A DNA stretch of 64,000 bases, from positions 84,398,541-84,462,540 of the forward strand of contig NC_077232.1 of NCBI RefSeq assembly GCF_027887165.1, given 5' to 3'. Below the pieces are notes generated by a model. That model was not told the origin of the DNA. It was given only the letters and a program-made list of their open reading frames with translations, and searched no databases. The stretch is from Monodelphis domestica. Its lineage: Eukaryota; Chordata; Mammalia; Didelphimorphia; Didelphidae. The position numbers were made by a program, and so were the translations under genes. The first letter of the stretch is position 1, and every line of letters begins with the position of its first letter. Shown piece after piece: positions 34,475 through 46,174 of this stretch.

Positions 34475-35010
34475 AAATTAATTTATCAATCAGGAAGCCT
34501 TTATATATTACAGGACTTCTCAATAGCAAGCACCGTGCTAGGCACTGTAGGTACAAAGTCAAAACTGCCCTCAAAATGTGCATTTTATTGGGGAAGATAA
34601 CATGTATACATTTAGACAAGGCAATTTTTTTGGGGGGTGATGGATGAGTAGCTGAGAGTGGATAGGTCAGTAAAGACCTCACAAATCATGGACACTTTGA
34701 ACTGAATTTTGAAGAAAATGAGGGCTTCTAAGAGACAGTAGTGAAGTCATGACTGTTGATCGAGGGCACTTCAGGCAGGAGGAACAGCCTGTGATTAGGT
34801 ATGGAGATGGGAGATGGAATCTACTGGGTGAGCAACCCAAAGGCCAATCTAGCAAAAGCGTATGTAGAGGGGAATCATGTAAGACATCTCTGAAGGGCTA
34901 GATTGGAGACAGGTTCTGAAGGATCCTTGAAGCTAAACCCAAAAAGGTGATATTTTTTCCTTGAGATGAAAGGAGAGCCAAGGACAAAGAGAGTTAGAGA
35001 TAACAATAAT
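34475..35010 (-). mobile_element. L2 3' region, antisense
   Basis: 'gcaccgtgctaggcactgta', 'gaactgaattttgaagaaaa', 'cttcaggcaggaggaacagc' and 'ggatccttgaagctaaaccc' read as the reverse of L2. It lies head-to-head with the preceding sense copy. Confidence 0.65.
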
Positions 35011-35179
35011 AATAACAGTATATGCACAGATATCTAGCTACAGGGAAGAGACAGATGAGAACATTAAAATAAGGCAGATGATAGCTTAATTAGAGGAAAA
35101 TACTTTCTTATAATTAGGGCAGTCCCACAATGAAATGGACCACATTTTTAGACAGCTGATCTAAGTTCTAAGTCCTGAA

Positions 35180-35680
35180 CACTTTTTAAAGGCTCACTAA
35201 GCATCCTACCTAATCCAGGAAGCCTGCCCTGATTTCATCTATTCCTACCTACACTGAAACTCTAATGTATGTAACTTACTGTACCATTTCATAAGGCATT
35301 TATCTCAGACTGCTGTGAACTCTTTAATGTGTGTGTTTGGTATCTGCCTAATTAGATTGCAGGCTTCTGGAGACCAGAGATACTCAGGACCCATCACAAT
35401 GCTCTGAGCAACATAAATGTTAAATAAGTGTTTGATAATCATAGTATCTCACATTCATATATAGCGCTTTACATATTGCAAAGCATAATTTTTACCATAA
35501 CCCAGTGTGATAAGGAGAATAGAAGTATGATCATCCTCAATATACAGATAAAGAAATCGAAGGCTTAAGAAACATTTTATTGACTTGATTTCCCCAAGCC
35601 ACATAACCAGTGAGTAGAGAGCCAAGATTCAAATCATATTCTCCTGAATATTCTCTCTCCCATGCCATGACACTAATGGT
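35180..35680. repeat. L2 3' end (sense) followed by MIR (antisense)
   Basis: 35180-35430 has 'ccaggaagcctgccctgatt' and 'gcaggcttctggagaccaga'. 35440-35680 has 'catatatagcgctttacata' and 'gagccaagattcaaatcata'. Confidence 0.55.
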
Positions 35681-35714
35681 GGTGTTGACATTGCCACTGG
35701 TGATATTATTTTAT

Positions 35715-35895
35715 TGGTAGTAGTGATGGGGATGGAGATGGGATTTACTCTATGGTGATGATGGGGATGGAGATAGATAGTGATGGAGGTAAAGATGATG
35801 AGATGATGATGAGAATAATGTTGTCAATTATGATGATAATGGTGGCAGATATGGTAGTGATCATAATGGTGGGGACGTTGATGATGGTGATATTC
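35715..35895 (+). repeat. Imperfect (GAT/GGT)n trinucleotide array
   Basis: 'gatggagatg', 'gatgatgaga' and 'gtggtgatgg' variants run for about 180 bases, with open frames rich in Met, Ile and Val that are artefacts. Confidence 0.75.
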
Positions 35896-36014
35896 ATTGT
35901 GGAAAAGGTTGTTGACCATTCACAAACAGAAATCATTACCATCTTGGCAAGTGCCTTGCCTTCTCAGATACCTTTCATATACATTATAGGTACCTCTTTA
36001 TTTACATATTCTCT

Positions 36015-36120
36015 CCTCCATTAGAATACTAAAGTCAGGGAGCATTTTTGTCTTTCTTTGAATGCCCAGTGTTTAGCCTGATACATAGTAAATGTTTAAT
36101 AAATGTCTGTTGGCTGACCA
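36015..36120 (+). repeat. L2 3'-end fragment, sense
   Basis: 'gaatgcccagtgtttagcct' and 'aatgtttaataaatgtctgt'. Confidence 0.55.
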
Positions 36121-37139
36121 CTATCAAATAAGGAATATCATCTTTGAAAACAAAGGGCAAGCTGCTCAAAAGTGCAATAAAAAACCCTCCACTAACCTCA
36201 CAAATCCATTTCTTACCCCAAAATGTAATTGCCATTAAACCGAATGGAGCATTGGATAGGATTACTAAAGCAAGGGAAATTTAAGTGAGTCACTGACTCT
36301 TTTAATCATCAAAATGTTGGAAAGAGAATTCTAATAACCCCAAACTCCCCCCACCTCTTTCTCTGCTACAACAACCATTAGACACTCTCCCAGGAACATT
36401 TGATTAAGCAAAGTACTAGATACCACATTCCCTTCACAAGGTGCCACCGCCCCCATCACATCCAACCTTGGTCAGTCCAGACCACTCTCCCCATCTACTA
36501 TACTCAACTGCCCACATAGAACTTCATTTTAATCATCAGGAAATCCCCAGGCTCCTGACTGAAATTGACAAAAGAGAATCTGAACATAGTTAATAATATA
36601 TTTTAAGAGGCAAGGGATGGGGGAAGGGGTTGAATGGGAGCCCTGAGACCACATCTACAATAACAGAGAAGGGAGGGAGCTTAAATCAAAAGGGAAAATG
36701 AAAGGGATATGGTTTAGTGAATTAAAGCCAAAGGGGTCAGGTGAGAAAGACTAATTAAAATCCCAATTCAATAACACATATTTAAAAAAAACACTATGTA
36801 CACAAGAAAAAGGAATTCAGCAAATAGAACACCTACCTGGCATGGGACAAGATACACTATTAATGGGAAAATTCTAGTATTTGGATATCTTCAGGAGTTG
36901 TCTCTGCCAAAAGTGCAGGGTCTAATAATTTCTTGACTTGCTCTTAATCATCTTCTTCAAAAGATGAAGGGACCAACAAAGGGAATGTTTATTCTGAATC
37001 TATTTCTTATTAACAAAGGACCTGTTACTGGGATGAAAATGAGGGGACATGACAGGAGGTAACCATTCCATCTAATAAGTTGTGATAGAGGAGCTGTCCA
37101 TAGTCTAAAATGAATCCTAGATTTTTGAAAAGCAGATTT
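36121..37139. other. Intergenic, nothing recognised
   Basis: No gene or clear repeat family was seen. Confidence 0.4.
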
Positions 37140-37330
37140 CAAATTCAGTCAATAATAAATAAATATTTATTAAGAACACCTAATAGGTGTCAGATACTGA
37201 ACTAAATGCATTGTTTACAAAAAGAAAGAAAAAATAATCCCTGCCCTCAAGAAATTAGTATCTCATAAACTTAAATCCCACCTGGGAAATAAGGCCAAAA
37301 ATAAGAAGCATTCAAGAGAGAAATTTTAAA
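37140..37330 (-). repeat. L2 3'-end fragment, antisense
   Basis: 'aataaatatttattaagaac' and 'ccctgccctcaagaaattag'. Confidence 0.6.
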
Positions 37331-37633
37331 TTCACAAAAGGAAAGAACTCTGATGAAAATGAAAAAGAATTTCTAAAGAAACTGTGACATCCATGAAGGC
37401 AAGACTTTTATACAATAGGAAAAAAGTGCTGATGCCAGTGTCTGAAAATATTGGTTCCAATTCAACCTCTGACATGTTTACTATCTGTGTGATGTTGGGC
37501 AAAGCACTTAATATCCTCCTTTGCTCTCTATTGTTTGCTTCTCTTCTTTCTTGAGTCTTTATATCCCTCAAATTCAAATCAGGGTTCTTCCAAAATACCC
37601 AGCATGCTTATACATAAAGATCATAAGATCCCA

Positions 37634-37862
37634 AATAGGTTTTTAACATCTTTTTATGTCATGGATGTCTGAGAAGACCATTGTTCACCTCCTAGAATGA
37701 AGTTTTGTTTTTGCTTTTTAAAAAATTAATAAAAGAAATGCTGAATTTCAGTTAGAGGTTAGTGAAAGTAAAGATGCATTTTTTCATCTAAACTTATGAA
37801 TTCTATGATGTCTATCCATGGATCCATTGGCAGTCCTCGAATCCCAGATTAAGAACCCTTGA
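37634..37862. mobile_element. hAT-like short element
   Basis: Left end 'taggtttttaacatc', right end 'agattaagaacccttga', interior 'tatgtcatggatgtctgaga': the same family layout as at 58.0 kb. Confidence 0.5.
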
Positions 37863-38317
37863 TCTAGAATTTAAAGGACTCCTAGAAATATAAATTTAGA
37901 GGTTGAAGTCCTGTAGGTAACTGAATAAAAATATATCTTTTTCAAAGTACTAAATGAATGTCTTCATTTCTAAACTGAAGAAGTTGAACTCATTTGCTTC
38001 TTTTCTAAACTTATACAATTTTTAAAATTACAATTTAGGCAGAAGTAACATTGGATTTGGAGACAGACAACTCAAGTTGATCTGCAGCTCAATTGGAATT
38101 GAACTCTAGTTAAGTCACTGATGAATTGTGTGACACTCAGATAGTCTCAACTTCTCCCTGAGTCTCAGCTTCCTCATATGTAAAACAAAGTAGTTTAAGG
38201 TCTTTTCCAATTTAAACATATTGGGCTCAGCCTTAACATCTTATGTTCTACGTCTCAAAGTTCTTTCCAGTTTTAACATTCTATTTCATAGATACCAAGA
38301 TCGCTTCTTGAAGGCAG

Positions 38318-38735
38318 CTAAGATAAAGTGGAATCAGTTTGAGTGGATTGAGAGCCAGGCCCAGAGATGGGAGGTGCTGGGTTCAAATCTGAACTCAGAC
38401 ACTTCCCAGATGTGTGACCCTGGACAAGTCATTTAACCCCCATTGCGTAGCCCTTACCACTCTTCTGCCTTGGAACCAATACCCAGTATTGATTCCAAGA
38501 TGGAAGGTAAGGGTTTAAAAAAAGAGATGGAATCAGTCTGAAATCAAGAAAACCCAAGTTCAAATTTGACCTCAGAAACTCTTTAGCTGTGGGACCCTGG
38601 GCAAGTCACATAATACTGTTTGCCTCAATTTCCTCATCTGTAAAAGGAGATGGAAAACCACTCTAATATCTTTGCCAAGAAAAATCCAAAAGCTGTTACA
38701 AAGAGTTAAACATGACCGAAACTACTGAACAAGTC
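38318..38735 (+). repeat. Type A SINE followed at once by type B SINE
   Basis: 38318-38526 is type A ('ggattgagagccaggcccag' to 'gattccaagatggaaggtaa'). 38527-38735 is type B ('gggcaagtcacataatactg', 'tctttgccaagaaaaatcca'). Type B begins where the A-rich tail of type A ends. Confidence 0.8.
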
Positions 38736-39059
38736 CCTCCCAGTTTTGCCATCCTGCTCTGTGTTCAAAAATCCTTTCTAAGTCTCAATTCTATGCTCTA
38801 AAATTCTTTTCTCTTTCATTTAAAAACATTTTATTGATGGCCTTTTTGTGCATTGTTATCCCTTCCTAATGACACTCGCCACTCAATTAAACCCCTCCTT
38901 ATAATAAATTATGGCAAAGCAAAACAAATCAATACACTGATGACCATGTTTGAAAATGTATTATTTCAAACCTATAGCCAGGAGTACAGAACCAATGGCC
39001 TATGGTTTGCAAGCAATTGTCTTCTCATTTTTGAAAATTGAGACATTTCTCCAATGTTG

Positions 39060-39740
39060 CACATCTTCTTTTTCTCATTATCTTTTCAATATTACTGATA
39101 GTATCTTAGCAATTACATCTGCCCATTTTTTTAAGACTCAAAGATGGAGTTCATTTGGATCAGGTAACTTAAATTCAGCAAAGAGCTATTATGATAAGAT
39201 AGCCTTCTTTAATTTGGGTAGGAGCTCTCTCTGCTCATTTTTGTTCTATCATTTCCACTTCAAAGATCATTTTCCTCTAAAGACAAAAGGAACTCTGCTT
39301 TCTCTCTGTTGTCCCATTCACACCAAGCCAAAGGTATTTTCCCTTATTTAATCTTTTTTCTCCCAATACAATTAAGAAAAAAATCTTTTTTATTTGCTCT
39401 CCAATACTTTCCTCAACAACTTTTTCAGAGCTGAGTATTTCTGACACCATTTTTACAGGATCACGCATACTCAATATAGTCATTTTAACTCTCACTTCCA
39501 TCTTTTGTATGTTTTTAAGTTGGTTCCTGTGTGGCTATGTTTCCATGTCAGTCTTTAGACAAATGCCATTTCCCCACCATACTGAGACGTTTTCCCTTTA
39601 TTTCTTCAGAATTTTATCCTTGAACATCCCATATTTCCTGAACCAATTTCCTATTATAGCATTTTAGTCCACTGGATCCTGTCTCTCTTTCTTCTGAAGA
39701 TGTTGAAATCTTCCTCAACAACATTTTGGTAATTGTTAAG
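39060..39740 (-). mobile_element. CR1/L3-type LINE fragment, antisense
   Basis: 'ttagcaattacatctgccca', 'gatggagttcatttggatca', 'tctctctgttgtcccattca' and 'gagctgagtatttctgacac' follow the conserved antisense order of this ancient LINE. The frame is broken. Confidence 0.55.
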
Positions 39741-39799
39741 TAAATTACTCTCTTAATCTTAATTAACTTGCTATCTATGTCAGTTCATGCAAGCCTCAA

Positions 39800-40905
39800 T
39801 TTTTATGAATTCTTCAAATTAATCATTTATTACAGTGCGATATTCCAATTGATTCAGTCAATCCCCGGTCAATGGGCAACAATTTCCTTTATAGTTCTGT
39901 TCATATAAAAGTGCTGCTATGGATATTTTTGCATATCCATTATGTTCTATTTTCTATGATTACATCTATTCTAACATTCTGTGTTCTAAGACCCTTTCCA
40001 CTTCCATGTCTGGAGCTATGGCTTTATCTAAAATCCTATGATTTATTGTACCTTATAATGTTTACCTGACATTTTGTGCTCTAAAACCGTTTACCAATGC
40101 TGCTTTCTACTTCCTTGGGATAGTTTAAAGTTTCTTCAAAGTTTGATGCTTTTTTCCTATTTTATAAATTCTCTTCTACAACCTTTCTATCTCTAATATC
40201 CCATGTTTTTGTCCTAAATTCCCTTCTAGACCTTCTAGATTCAGTATTCAATGCCCCTTTTGTTTCTCACATTAAATTTTCTAAAACCTATTTTAGCTCT
40301 GAAATTTTGTGTTCTAGCTCCTTCCCTTGCTAAATTTCCACATGTACACATTACTTTCTATGTTGAAAATCTTTTAATTTCTTTTTGTGTTTTCTCTGGA
40401 AAGGGACAGATTTGTCTCTCCCAGTATCTCCAGTACTATTACCATTAGAATTTTTTGAAAGAAAGAAAAAGTGTCCTCAACATATACGTAGTTTCAATCT
40501 AACAAAACAAATCCCTATACTGACGACGTCCACCACAAACAGATATTTCGTTTTGCATTTTAAATCCATCACCTCGTTGGAAGGGAGTGGCATGTTCAAT
40601 CTTTATGAACTCATGCTATATCATTGCATTAATCAGTGTTCTAAAGCCTTTCATAATCATCTCTATAATACTGTTATCATTTTTTGTATAGAATATTCTC
40701 TGAGTTCTGCTTCCTTTACTGTGTATTGGTTCAAAGGTCTTTCCAGTTTCCTAACACTACCTATTTTATAATTTCTTCCAATGCAACGATATTCCATTCC
40801 ATTCCACATGCTACAATTTGCTTATCCATTTCTCAGTAGGAAGGTAATCCTCTGATTTCCATTGTGGGGTTAAAGTTACCTTTCTAAAGTAATGGATTTA
40901 CTCAA
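39800..40905 (-). repeat. L1 scraps, antisense, and degenerate minisatellite
   Basis: 39810-39930 ('tcaatccccggtcaatgggc') and 40780-40900 ('catttctcagtaggaaggta') look like antisense L1 ends. 39940-40350 carries spaced 'attctgtgttctaagaccc' variants. Confidence 0.45.
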
Positions 40906-41870
40906 GACATCTTCAAGTGATGGATGTGTGGTCTCTTATTGGGGTCATTATAGAGGGGATTCCTATTCCATTGGCTTGGATGAAATTATCTCCTGAGATC
41001 TCTTCCAACTCTGAGATTCTGTGATTCTGAGAGGCTCTGACCAAGGTCTGTAATACTGTTCAGTCTGACAGTCTATGAACATCCACCCCAAAGACAAACG
41101 ATTAATTCACTATAAAAGCTCACTGATAATGCCTTCCTTGTAAACTCTCAACTGAGATGAAAAAGTTGTCCTGGACCAGTTAGTGATGATTTTTGGGAAG
41201 GTTATCAAAGTATATTCTGTGTTCAGATCAAGCTTACAAAATCTTTCACGATCTCCCTCTGTTTGGGGGCTGGCAAAGTCAGGCCTATTTTGTGTGTTCA
41301 TGAAGCACAAGGATCTCCTTTTTAGACCAAATCTATGTTTCATTTTTAGGTGTTAAGAAGCTGGAAACTCTCTGAAGAGTTCAACTTTCATGCAGGAAAT
41401 ACCTGTTTCCAAACTCTTTAGGAACATTAGTCTAAGAATAGGGAAACTGAAAGTTTGGTGCCATGTTGCAGATGTGGCTCTGTATGCCAGGCCATGAGAA
41501 AGATGGGCAGGCAAACCTCTTCAAAGTGTTCCTTTACAGCTGTTTCTTTGCCTATGATCTTGCTCCTGTTTCCAGGAGCTTGCCCTTAAGTCTTCTCCTC
41601 TCTCCCATTCCCATTTCCCATCTCTCTTCTCTTGGTTCTTCCTAGTTGCTTGCAAAATCCCATCCGTTAAGAATCCTTCACTTGGAAAATGTGATTGCTC
41701 TACCATGTACCCTAATTTCAGTTATATACAATAATAAAATGATGGCTAAATTTTGGGGAAAAAAGAATCCTTCAATTAGCCCTGTATCCTTTTAAGCTAT
41801 CTTCTGTTTCCCTTCCCTCTCATAGCCAATTAGCTAGAAAAATCTTATTATAGCCTTGAATTCACATCTC
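40906..41870. other. Intergenic, nothing recognised
   Basis: A MIR-like tail lies near 40985-41035. No gene was seen. Confidence 0.4.
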
Positions 41871-41874
41871 ATCA

Positions 41875-42345
41875 GCTTATGATTTAGCTTCTTATTAAAC
41901 CATTCCACTGAAATTGCTCTTCTCAAGATTACCAATACACTTTTAATTGTCAAATTGTGTGGCCTTTTCTAAGATCTCACTCCATTTTAGCTCTCCCCAT
42001 TGTTGATCAGCCCTTCCTGAATGTTCTGTTTTCTCCTCACTTTCCTGATTCTGCTCTCCCCTAGTTCTCCTCTTTCCTGTCCTCCCATTTCTTCTCAGTA
42101 TCATTTCTGGATCATAATCCATACTCTGTCTCCTCCTAATTATTCATGTCCCCTGAGGTTCTGTCCTGGACCCTGCTGACTTCCCTTCTTCAGTGATTTC
42201 ATTGGCTTTCCTCTCAACTTTGCCATTAATTCATGATGTGGCCTTTTCTTTGGACTTCAGTGCTTTCCTTTGTTATAATAATTCCTTCCTTGCCTCACTC
42301 AAATACTTTATGGGAAGATCCAAAGATAGAATGCTTTCAAAGGAT
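41875..42345 (+). mobile_element. L2 reverse-transcriptase region, sense, decayed
   Basis: 'ccattccactgaaattgctc', 'gtggccttttctaagatctc', 'cccctgaggttctgtcctgg' (the 'PxGSVLGP' area) and 'cagtgatttcattggctttc' follow the L2 ORF2 order. Many indels and no open frame. Confidence 0.65.
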
Positions 42346-42399
42346 AACATATAGAGTATACTAATGTCAATAATTATTTGCATTACAGGATAGGACCAT

Positions 42400-42610
42400 T
42401 GGTCTAGATCTGCATGGACCTACTTCAAAGACTACCTAGTTGAATTCTGTCATTTCATAGGTAAAAAACACTGAAGGGTAGAGGTTAAAAAGTGACATAC
42501 TCAAGGTTACTTACCCATAAATCATACCTGAACACTTATTGATCAGGCAAGGTCTGTGGTATAATTTGAGTCTAGGTCTTCTGACTACAAGAGTTCCTTC
42601 CGTCATTCTA
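42400..42610 (-). repeat. MIR fragment, antisense
   Basis: 'atttcataggtaaaaaacac', 'tatgatttgagtctaggtct'-type wording. Confidence 0.45.
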
Positions 42611-42644
42611 CATTGTCTGCATAAACATTCTATAGTTTAAGTGA

Positions 42645-42895
42645 CCTTCGGAACAGTTAGGTGGCATAGTAGATAGAAAGCCAAGCCTGGAGTCAGTAAG
42701 ACCTAAGCTTAAATATGGCCTCAGACACTTACTAACTGTGTGGCCCTGGGAAAATCACTTAACTCTGCCTTAGTTTTTTCATCTATAAAATAATCTGGTG
42801 AAGGAAATGACAACCACTCCATTATCTTTGCCAAGAAAACTCCAACTGTGGTCACAAAGAGTCAGGCATGACTAAAATGAGTGAAGAACAACAAC
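42645..42895 (+). repeat. Marsupial SINE (type B), sense
   Basis: 'cctggagtcagtaagaccta', 'tttgccaagaaaactccaac' and the tail 'gaacaacaac'. Confidence 0.8.
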
Positions 42896-43550
42896 TAGCG
42901 ACCTTCTGTCCAACAAGAAAAATTTACCATTCAACTGTTAAAGCACAGAAGATGCAGGACTGAGCCATCAGACTGTTCCTGTGACAGCTGGATTCAATTG
43001 GAACAGAGCTTTATCATTGAACCATATGGCTAGATGATTTGACTTTAGGAAGGATCACTCTCTGTAATGACATTTCACTATGTGACTGAGTAATTGGACT
43101 GGATCAGTCCTGGTGAGAACACATAAAACCATCACCCTTTGGAGAATAAGAAGGTGTGGGCAAGGATATAGCATGTTGACTTTTGACCTTATTCAGAAAA
43201 TTCCACTAATATTTCAGAGGATTTTGAGCTAGAAGCAAAGGACCTTAGAGATCTTGAAGTCCCATTCCCTCATTTAATAGGTGAGGAAACTAAGACTGTT
43301 TTCCCTCACCCCCAAAGGCTAATCAAGATAGGTGTAAAGGACCAGAATGTGAATTCAGATTATCTGACTCTGAACCCAAGGCTCTTTCCACACTACCAGA
43401 CAGTCTTTTGTTTGGAGTCCTCTGCTTAGTAATTTAGGAAAGGGAAAGAAAAATATGACATGGTCACTGACTCTGACAGAGATGAGACAAATTAATCTGT
43501 AAGGCTTTACCTTGTTTAATTCCTTTAATACTTTAAAATCCCCTCTTCAT
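42896..43550. other. Intergenic; one MIR scrap at 43220-43400
   Basis: No gene was recognised. Confidence 0.4.
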
Positions 43551-43640
43551 CTCCTCTCCTCTCTTCTCTTCTCTTCTCTTCTCTTCTCTTCTCTTCTCTT
43601 CTCTTCTCTTCTCTTCTCTTCTCTTCTCTTCTCTTCTCTT
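43551..43640 (+). repeat. (CTCTT)n pentanucleotide microsatellite
   Basis: About 17 CTCTT units are nearly perfect. Confidence 0.97.
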
Positions 43641-43744
43641 TATATGAATTAATCCTAAATAATATAAAAACATAGGGAAGAAAAATCAGAAAAGATGGAT
43701 GATAGAATCTTGAATATTAGGGCTAGAGGTAGTCTTAGAATAGA

Positions 43745-43986
43745 GACTGTTAAGGGTTGAGGGGGGTATGATTGGGGATGTAGACTCCAAGTGATCATCC
43801 TAGTGCAAACATCATCAACCTGAAAATAGGTTTTGACCAAGAACACATGTAAAACCCAGTGGAATTGCACATCAGCTATGGGAAGGGGTGAGGGGAGGGG
43901 AGGGAAAGAATATGATTCTTGTAACCAAGGAATAATGTTCTAAATTGACTAATTAAATAAAATTTTCCATTAAAAAAGAGTAAAGG
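43745..43986 (+). mobile_element. L1 3' UTR end, sense
   Basis: 'gattggggatgtagactcca', 'aacacatgtaaaacccagtg' and 'gcacatcagctatgggaagg' match the same 3' UTR as at 25.2 kb and end in 'ccattaaaaaag'. Confidence 0.75.
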
Positions 43987-45179
43987 ATATTAGACCTGCA
44001 AAAGACCAAATCTTAATCTTAATAATAAGTTATCATTCTCTCTTTTCCTTCATCATTACATTTTCACAAGTTCAGCAGGTAAAGAGCCTGGCTTCTTTAT
44101 GGATAATGAGAATGATGACAATTATATTAATAGACATATTTAGGGGGAGTGGATATATCTCAAAAATGTGACCATGGATCTTTCATGTTGTTGAATAATA
44201 AGAGCAATAATAATTATACCACTTAAGGTTAATATAGAGTATTTTACCATTTAACCTTCTATAATCTCATATAATTTTCTGAAGTTCTTGATTTTGGCTT
44301 TACATAATTAGATAATAAACACCTTGAAAGCAGTCAACTTTATCTTTTTTTCCCTCTTCCACCCAGAGCACATAGCAAGTCAGCAATTTTTGTCTGATTC
44401 AATTCATTTTCTGGAGCTATGGTGACTTAATAACTTAAATAGGTGTAATCATTAGCTGAGGCACAGAATATTGTTTCTAACATCAGAGAATTCTGGCCCA
44501 AAGAAGACAATCTATTGTTATGGGTCTATGATAGTTACTATAGAGCAGTGGTTCTCCAAGCATCCCTAGGAGATGATCTTATCCTTAGAATTGATGTATC
44601 AAACTCCTACCCTAGAACAGCAATTGTCCTTCAAACCTCCCTAGTGAGGTCAGAATCAGATAACAATGTAATTCAAGAATGCTTAACTAAATAACTAAAA
44701 ATATAATCGCATATAGATAATGTTAATTTGTGGTTTCTAAATTAATATGCTGTCTACAGAGATTAGTTTCCATTTGAGTTTGATTCTTCTGCCTCAGAAG
44801 ACCCCAGACCCTTTTAGCAGATCTGTAAGGTCAAAATCATTTTCATAATACTTCTAAGATGTAAATTGCCTATCATAATACTCTCCCTCTTCTTTTTTCT
44901 TTTTTTTGGGGGGTATTTGTTATTTATTTTTCTCCTTTCTGGTCAATATGATATTAAACAGAGCCAGGGTCAGGAATCAATACCACTAATGTTCTTGAAA
45001 CCCACAAATGTGATAGATAATGGATTCTTGTAAATCATAGAATATATGTTTATGGAAATTACAGTTCTCAAACATCAGTACTTTTCCTATACCTTCTTCT
45101 CGTGCCTATTTCCAGCTCCCTCCTTTTTTGGTGTCCTTGTCAGAAATCTTTTCTTCAATCTTTTAAATCTAACTTATTT
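43987..45179. other. Intergenic, nothing firm
   Basis: A block at 44545-44830 starting 'gagcagtggttctcc' may be a decayed DNA transposon. No gene was seen. Confidence 0.35.
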
Positions 45180-45874
45180 TATTTATTTTATTTTATATAA
45201 TTAGTAACCGCCACCTATATACTTACCACAAAAAAGCATTTAAATAAACAGATACATAAAAAGTTACTTGCAAACCCTCAAACTCCACATTGTCTACAAT
45301 TTGTTAAAAATGTTAATTATATATGTGTGCTAATATATTTGTTTTACTTAAATACTTTTTCCTCTTGATTTTATGGCTTTTTAAATGTAATCATAGCATG
45401 TATTATTCTTTTCCTTTTTTCTTCTCTTTTCATCTTTTTCTATGTTTCCCTTATTCCAATATTTGTCATTTCTAATAACATAATACAATCCATTACATTC
45501 AGATAAAACAATCTATTTGGCTATTTCTTCCATTCATTGCATTTGTGTTATTTCCAGTTATTTTGTCATTATAGACAAAATTTTCATGAATATTTTCATC
45601 GAAACGCAGCTTTTTACCGTCTCATTAATGTTCTTAGAGCCTAATAATAATGGGATCCCTAGGTCAATGAGCATGACTTGCATTACAGCTCAATGTACTT
45701 GTTTTCTAAAAAAACAACTCACAGCTGCTCTATCAATGTAATGTTTCACCTGTTTCTCCATTTTCCTGTCAACATTTAATTTGATCAATTTAATCTGTCT
45801 AGTTTTCAGTGAACATACATTATCAGGGCCATATTTAATTACATTAGATCTTAGGTAGCAGAAACAATCTGTTG
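45180..45874 (-). mobile_element. L1 3' end, antisense
   Basis: 'ccattacattcagataaaac', 'ccagttattttgtcattata' and 'cacctgtttctccattttcc' fit the reverse complement of an L1 ORF2 tail. It stops at the LTR element that begins at 45879. Confidence 0.5.
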
Positions 45875-45878
45875 CCAG

Positions 45879-46152
45879 TGCAAAGAAAGGAGATTTTGAA
45901 CCCTAGACTTCAGTCCCCAGAGGTCGTGGGTATTTCCCAGAATTCCCTGTTACTGCCCACACAGTCTCTCTTCCTTTGCAATGATGCAGCAAGTATGGTG
46001 GTAAAGTGGGGATGGCTAAAATGGCTAACCAGCCATGGGCACGTGCTTTTTTTAAATTTTGTATCCACTTTATTCCTTGATTTCTAATGATCTTTAATAA
46101 ACCTCAGAAAATATAATATTTTTGTTATTAGAGATATAATTTAATTTTTACA
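45879..46152 (+). repeat. 5' LTR
   Basis: It starts TGCAAAG and ends TTTTACA (TG...CA form). It lacks about 50 bases present in the 3' LTR after 'gaattccct'. Confidence 0.75.
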
Positions 46153-46157
46153 GTTTT

Positions 46158-46174
46158 TGGCGACCAGAAGGGAT
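46158..46174 (+). other. Primer-binding-site-like sequence
   Basis: TGGCGACCAGAAGGGAT resembles the TGGCGCCC-type start of lysine-tRNA primed retroviruses, with substitutions and a gap. The primer assignment is uncertain. Confidence 0.45.

Noticed and set aside
35752..36024. Met/Ile-rich open frame on the plus strand
   Set aside because: It is a product of the GAT trinucleotide array.
38950..39351. 133-codon frame on the plus strand
   Set aside because: It overlaps an antisense CR1-type LINE; no start context or homology supports it.
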